From: UBA8514 sp034933685
GTDB taxonomy: Bacteria > Bacillota > Clostridia > Lachnospirales > Anaerotignaceae
Direction: 5' to 3'
Length of the DNA stretch: 64,000 nucleotides
Assembly: GCA_034933685.1 (NCBI GenBank)
Contig: JAYFNB010000005.1
Location: 124,001 to 188,000, forward strand
Made by a program: the position numbers and the translations under genes. Below the pieces are notes generated by a model, which had not been told where the DNA came from, made no database searches, and saw only the letters and a program-made list of their open reading frames with translations. Shown piece after piece: positions 60,365-64,000 of this stretch. The number at the start of each line of letters is the position of its first letter. Position 1 is the stretch's first letter.

Positions 60365-60819
60365 ATAGCCCAATATATAACTTAATGCTTAATTTTGCAG
60401 CATCCTTCATTGCAATCTATTCCTTTGCTATTTTGTATAATGCACCAAGGAAAGAACTTATCCCCTGCGCAATAACAGGTGCTTTGGGTTGGATAGTTTA
60501 TTTTTTAGTTATGATTAAAACCTCCAATGCCGTTACCTCCACATTTTTTGGTGCACTTACTGTTGCTGCGTGTTCCCGAATGCTTTCATACACAAGAAGT
60601 GCACCATCTACACTGTTTCTTATTCCAGGTATTTTACCTCTTGTACCAGGAACACAGATTTACAACACAATGAAAGCTGTTATTGCCGACAACTTATATT
60701 CTTCATATTTTGAGGCAGTAAAGGCATTTAAATTGGCAGGCGTTATTGCCGTTGGCATTATAATTGTTTTTTCACTGCCATACAAAACCTTTGCTATTTT
60801 TGACCCAAAAGAAAAATAG
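60361..60819 (+). CDS. ThrE-type exporter, C-terminal (DUF3815/YjjB-like) subunit
   Basis: Membrane protein of 152 aa with about five helices. LIPCAITGALGWIVYFL and FLIPGILPLVPGTQIYNTM are family landmarks. Overlaps the partner gene (ATGA), implying a 1:1 complex. Intergenic repeat copy D starts 27 nt after its stop. Confidence 0.9.
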   Translation: MNSPIYNLMLNFAASFIAIYSFAILYNAPRKELIPCAITGALGWIVYFLVMIKTSNAVTSTFFGALTVAACSRMLSYTRSAPSTLFLIPGILPLVPGTQIYNTMKAVIADNLYSSYFEAVKAFKLAGVIAVGIIIVFSLPYKTFAIFDPKEK

Positions 60820-60845
60820 CTCTAAGCGTGTAGACAAAGTCAAAA

Positions 60846-61042
60846 CCTTGAGGGCTTTGCCCTCAAACACCCACAAGGGTTTCCTGTCAGCACTTTGCCA
60901 TGCAAAGCTGTCCTGCGGACAGATGGCACTTCTTTGCCATTGCCACATTGACCCATCTAAAACCGCATGAATATGCGGTTTTAACAAAAGTTTTTGGTCT
61001 TGCTTTTTTCAAAAAGCAAGTGGGTTTGGGCAACGCCCAAGG
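60846..61042 (+). repeat. Dispersed intergenic repeat, copy D (full-length)
   Basis: Starts CCTTGAGGGCTTTGCCCTCAA (hairpin) and ends GGGCAACGCCCAAGG, the two ends forming imperfect inverted repeats. Inside: CACTTTGCCATGCAAAG, CTGTCCTGCGGACAG, AACCGCATGAATATGCGGTT with T-run, and GCTTTTTTCAAAAAGC. Near-identical to copy C without its duplication. Confidence 0.87.
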
Positions 61043-61055
61043 TCTTTTCAATATT

Positions 61056-61096
61056 AAAGGCGGTTTCCCTGTTTTAAAGGAAACCGCCTTTTTGTT
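61056..61096. terminator. Bidirectional terminator
   Basis: AAAGGCGGTTTCC pairs with GGAAACCGCCTTT, followed by TTG; lies between the convergent ThrE-type and aconitase-family genes and touches the stop codon of the latter. Confidence 0.88.
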
Positions 61097-63380
61097 ATGC
61101 TCTGTAAAAATTAATTAAACATCCAGAAAGAATAATTTTTCTTTCGTCGTCTGTAAGGTCGCCCATTTTAAGTGTAAATGGTTTCATTTTTTCACCAACA
61201 ACGTAAGCAGAAATCTCGCTTTGCTTGTTTGCAATTGCCTCCGCAACATTTGGCACATAAATGTAGTCGCCGTTTTCAAATGGAATTTCACCATCTAAAA
61301 TGAATGGAAGCATACCCCAGTTAATCAAATTTGAACGATAACGCTTTGTAGCATACTCGCTGGCAATGTTTGCCCAACCGCCAAGAACCTTCTGACAGCT
61401 TGCCGCCTGTTCTCTAGCAGAACCATCGCCTGGCTTAACTGCATAAATTGTACTGCCTATACCTGTATTCTTAACATCAAAATTCTCAAATTCAGAAGCT
61501 ATCACATTGTAAACCTTTTCAAGCTCATGATAAGCCTCTTTCGGAGAACTTCCGTCAAGCCTTGCTTTTTCAGCCTTATAAACCTCTTTAGCACGTCCAA
61601 CATAGGCAGGGTCTTTTCTTGATAATGTAAATTCTGCAAGGCCAAGCGGATTTGAACGGTAAGAAGAAGTTTCACCTGATGGAATGAGCTCATCTGTTGT
61701 TGTAACAGGGTCTTTAATAACAGATACCACTTTAAGCAAAATATCATTTGTAAGATTGCTCATTGCAGGCCAATCTACAATGTTTGGGCCAAATTTCAGC
61801 TCAACTGATGGGTCTGGATTGTTATATCCATAGTAACAACGGTTATCGTAAACATCTTTTTTAAAGAAATAGCGTGGTCTTGTAAGCTCAAAATCCAACT
61901 CACTTGCCGCTGTAAGAATACCTTTGTTAACAGCAGTTGCCGCAATACTTCTTGCATCCATAAGTGCAACGGAAGCAATCTGTCCACTGGTAATTTTACT
62001 TCCCTCTCTGTTAGGGAAGTTACGTGTTGAATGACGAATAGATAAACAGTTATTTGCAGGTACGTCACCAGCACCAAAGCATGGGCCGCAGAAAGCAGAG
62101 CGAACTGTTGCACCTGCAACCATAATATCGGCAATAGAGCCGTTTTCAACAAGATTAAGGAAAACAGGCTGGCTAGATGGATAAACACTTAAAGCAAATT
62201 CATCCGCACCAATAGAATGATTTTTAAGTATATCCCTTGCATCGCAAATATTTTCGTAAGTACCACCAGCACAGCCTGCAATAACACCCTGTTCAACCTG
62301 TAAACGTCCGTTTTTAACCTTGTCTTTAAGTGTGAAAGTAACAGTGTCGTTATCCAACTGCTTAGCACCTGTTTTTTCAATCTCGTCCAAAATGTCCATA
62401 AGATTTGCATTCAACTCGTCAATAGTATAAATGTTGCTTGGGTGGAAAGGCATCGCAATCATTGGCTTAATTTGTGACATATCAACGCAAATCATACCAT
62501 CATAGTAAGTTATTTCTCCTGGTTGTTGAAGTTTAAAGTCCTCTAATCTTCCATGGACTGTGTACCATTTTTTAACCTCTTCATCTGTTTTCCATACAGA
62601 AGAAAGGCATGTAGTTTCTGTTGTCATTACATCAATGCCGTTACGGTAGTCTGTGCTAAGGTTTGTAATGCCGTCACCAACAAACTCCATAACCTTGTTT
62701 TTAACGTAACCATTATCGAAAACCGCACCAATAATTGCCAAAGCAATATCCTGTGGGCCAACAAAGGGTGCTGGCTTACCTGTAAGGTAAACGCCAACCA
62801 CCTGTGGACGGTCAATGTCATAAGTTTTGTTTAAAAGCTGTTTAACAAGCTCTGGGCCACCTTCGCCAATAGCCATTGTGCCTAATGCACCATAGCGAGT
62901 GTGGCTGTCGCTTCCCAAAATCATTTTGCCAACGCCACTCATCATTTCACGCATGTACTGGTGAATTACCGCCTGATGTGCAGGTACATAAATACCGCCG
63001 TAGCGCTTTGCACAGCTAAGACCAAATAAATGGTCGTCCTCGTTTATTGTTCCGCCAACGGCACAAAGAGAGTTATGGCAGTTTGTAAGAACATATGGCA
63101 CAGGAAATTTTTCAAGACCGCTTGCACGTGCTGTTTGAACAATGCCAACATATGTTATATCGTGGCTTGCCATAGCATCAAACTTAATTTTAAGCTTTTC
63201 TGTGCCATCGGTTGTGTTATGGCTTGTAAGAATTGAATATGCCATGGTGTTTTTTGAAGCCTCAGCCTTGGAAATTGCCGTACCTGTTTGGCTTTTTATA
63301 ATTGCCTCTGCGTTGCTGTCATCTGCAATAATTTGGGTGCCATTTAAAAGATAAGCACCGCCTTGATATAATTTAACCAC
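61095..63380 (-). CDS. Aconitase-family hydratase (YbhJ-like)
   Basis: 4Fe-4S hydro-lyase of 761 aa. It has the aconitase-superfamily HDITYVGIVQTARASG, LTNCHNSLCAVGG, GSDSHTRYGALGTMAIGEGG and the cluster motif RSAFCGPCFGAGD. A swivel domain follows (PEDs such as LINWGMLPFIL and YVPNVAEAI). Length and these segments match the YbhJ-type branch rather than the citrate-cycle AcnA/AcnB. The natural substrate of that branch is uncertain. Start is GTG at 63380 behind GGGGG. It follows an AEC carboxylate-type transporter by 62 nt, so it may act on an imported acid. Confidence 0.88.
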   Translation of the reverse strand: MVKLYQGGAYLLNGTQIIADDSNAEAIIKSQTGTAISKAEASKNTMAYSILTSHNTTDGTEKLKIKFDAMASHDITYVGIVQTARASGLEKFPVPYVLTNCHNSLCAVGGTINEDDHLFGLSCAKRYGGIYVPAHQAVIHQYMREMMSGVGKMILGSDSHTRYGALGTMAIGEGGPELVKQLLNKTYDIDRPQVVGVYLTGKPAPFVGPQDIALAIIGAVFDNGYVKNKVMEFVGDGITNLSTDYRNGIDVMTTETTCLSSVWKTDEEVKKWYTVHGRLEDFKLQQPGEITYYDGMICVDMSQIKPMIAMPFHPSNIYTIDELNANLMDILDEIEKTGAKQLDNDTVTFTLKDKVKNGRLQVEQGVIAGCAGGTYENICDARDILKNHSIGADEFALSVYPSSQPVFLNLVENGSIADIMVAGATVRSAFCGPCFGAGDVPANNCLSIRHSTRNFPNREGSKITSGQIASVALMDARSIAATAVNKGILTAASELDFELTRPRYFFKKDVYDNRCYYGYNNPDPSVELKFGPNIVDWPAMSNLTNDILLKVVSVIKDPVTTTDELIPSGETSSYRSNPLGLAEFTLSRKDPAYVGRAKEVYKAEKARLDGSSPKEAYHELEKVYNVIASEFENFDVKNTGIGSTIYAVKPGDGSAREQAASCQKVLGGWANIASEYATKRYRSNLINWGMLPFILDGEIPFENGDYIYVPNVAEAIANKQSEISAYVVGEKMKPFTLKMGDLTDDERKIILSGCLINFYRA

Positions 63381-63442
63381 TGTAAAACCCCCTAGTTTAA
63401 TTTAATATTTAAGAAAAGCAAGCTTTTCGTTTCTTATTCTAT

Positions 63443-64000
63443 TTACAACTGCGTAGTAAGCCACATTACAAAGGGTATTGTAACAATGCAAAGCAATGTA
63501 CATACCATTGTTCCTGCTGTTGCATAAGCCTCATCGCTGTTTGCCTGTTTAGCTATTAATGGCACCGCCATACCTGTTGGTGTTGCTGTTAAAATAACAA
63601 GCATTGTAAGCTGGTCACCATATAAAATTCCTGTTTTACCAAAAACCAAATAAGTAATAATAGGAAAAACAATCAGTTTAAATGGCATCGCTATAAAAAC
63701 CTTTGGCTTTGCAAACAACACCTTAAAACCTTTCCTGCCAAAATCCAAACCTATATAAATTGCGGCAAAATATTTTGTGGTTGCTCCCACGTTTGCCATA
63801 GTTTCCCATAGTACGTTTCCCTCAAGGTTTATGTTTAAAATGACCAAAAGCAAACCTAACCCTATGGAAATTGTCATTGGTGTGGCTAAATTTTTAAGGT
63901 TTATGCCTTTGCTTCTAGTATCTGCCACTGCAGGGCCAACCACCCAGTAGATGGCCGCCTCAACAAAGGCAAACACAGCTATAACCAAGCCTGATGTTTT
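63443..64000 (-). CDS. AEC-family permease (partial, N-terminus beyond window)
   Basis: C-terminal 185 residues of a membrane transporter; the frame stays open to the right window edge. It contains KNLATPMTISIGLGLLLVILN, GLDFGRKGFKVLFAKPK and the C-terminal ILTATPTGMAVPLIAKQANSDEAYATAGTMVCTLL, the AEC pattern. It probably forms an operon with the aconitase-family hydratase. Related in fold but not closely to the AEC permease at 34442-35365. Confidence 0.85.
   Translation of the reverse strand, partial: KTSGLVIAVFAFVEAAIYWVVGPAVADTRSKGINLKNLATPMTISIGLGLLLVILNINLEGNVLWETMANVGATTKYFAAIYIGLDFGRKGFKVLFAKPKVFIAMPFKLIVFPIITYLVFGKTGILYGDQLTMLVILTATPTGMAVPLIAKQANSDEAYATAGTMVCTLLCIVTIPFVMWLTTQL

Noticed and set aside
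9484..61042. CRISPR array or insertion sequence to explain the repeats
   Set aside because: Copies are far apart, not regularly spaced and have no transposase or cas gene; a miniature element or RNA-like repeat fits better.
60764..61118. Open frames on both strands after the ThrE-type genes
   Set aside because: They fall in repeat copy D and its flanks; their similarity to frames in copy C reflects the shared DNA repeat, not a protein family.

Overview
The window reads as chromosomal DNA of a low-GC, anaerobic Firmicute of the class Clostridia, probably close to Lachnospiraceae/Anaerotignum. The basis is AT-rich sequence with strong AGGAGG ribosome binding sites, a FabT/FabK-type fatty acid synthesis operon, rubredoxin, an oxygen-sensitive two-subunit fumarase, methionine gamma-lyase and a TPP riboswitch. 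No rRNA, tRNA, CRISPR array, prophage or insertion-sequence transposase was recognised. Species assignment is inference.

Layout. 0-6.5 kb: phosphate region on the minus strand (Na+/phosphate cotransporter with PhoU-like domain, PhoP-type regulator, PhoR-type kinase cut by the window edge), a MATE exporter, and a secreted HAD phosphatase on the plus strand. 6.8-9.5 kb: OPT peptide transporter plus P1-family peptidase. 9.7-11.5 kb: panB with a consensus promoter and the gene of a GntR/FCD regulator. 11.6-21.3 kb: a complete minus-strand fatty acid operon fabT-fabH-acpP-fabK-fabD-fabG-fabF-accB-fabZ-accC-accD-accA. 21.5-22.6 kb: a divergent FabK/FabX-like flavoprotein gene preceded by the same FabT-type box as fabT. 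22.7-24.4 kb: two small unknown proteins and an amidohydrolase. 24.4-24.9 kb: a structured intergenic region. 24.9-29.2 kb: polyamine ABC operon potABCD with an unusual PotA. 29.5-31.8 kb: HAD phosphatase and fumarase subunits. 31.9-35.4 kb: AEC transporter, CocE-type hydrolase and TIM-barrel isomerase operon. 35.5-39 kb: ilvD and an ABC-F ATPase. 39.3-45.1 kb: dnaE, pyruvate kinase, rubredoxin and two very small genes. 45.2-48.4 kb: a multi-PAS diguanylate cyclase and a lone HPt protein. 48.7-55.2 kb: DMT and MATE exporters, an NSS symporter, LysR and methionine gamma-lyase. 55.4-59.4 kb: TPP riboswitch, tenA, thiZXY-type ABC transporter and a TraX-like membrane protein. 59.6-60.8 kb: split ThrE-type exporter. 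61.1-64 kb: aconitase-family hydratase and an AEC transporter cut by the window edge.

The best leads are: (1) a FabX-like candidate (nitronate-monooxygenase fold with a four-cysteine C-terminal motif) controlled by a FabT box, in a locus with no FabA/FabM/FabN; (2) a compact nptA-phoP-phoR operon with an 11-bp-periodic Pho box; (3) a PotA ATPase with about 175 residues of duplicated Ig-like sequence inserted in its TOBE domain, behind a promoter bracketed by two 16-bp palindromes; (4) a dispersed intergenic repeat family, four copies, each just downstream of a stop codon; (5) a structured, gene-free region at 24.5-24.8 kb. All function calls come from reading motifs by eye; no searches or folding programs were run.
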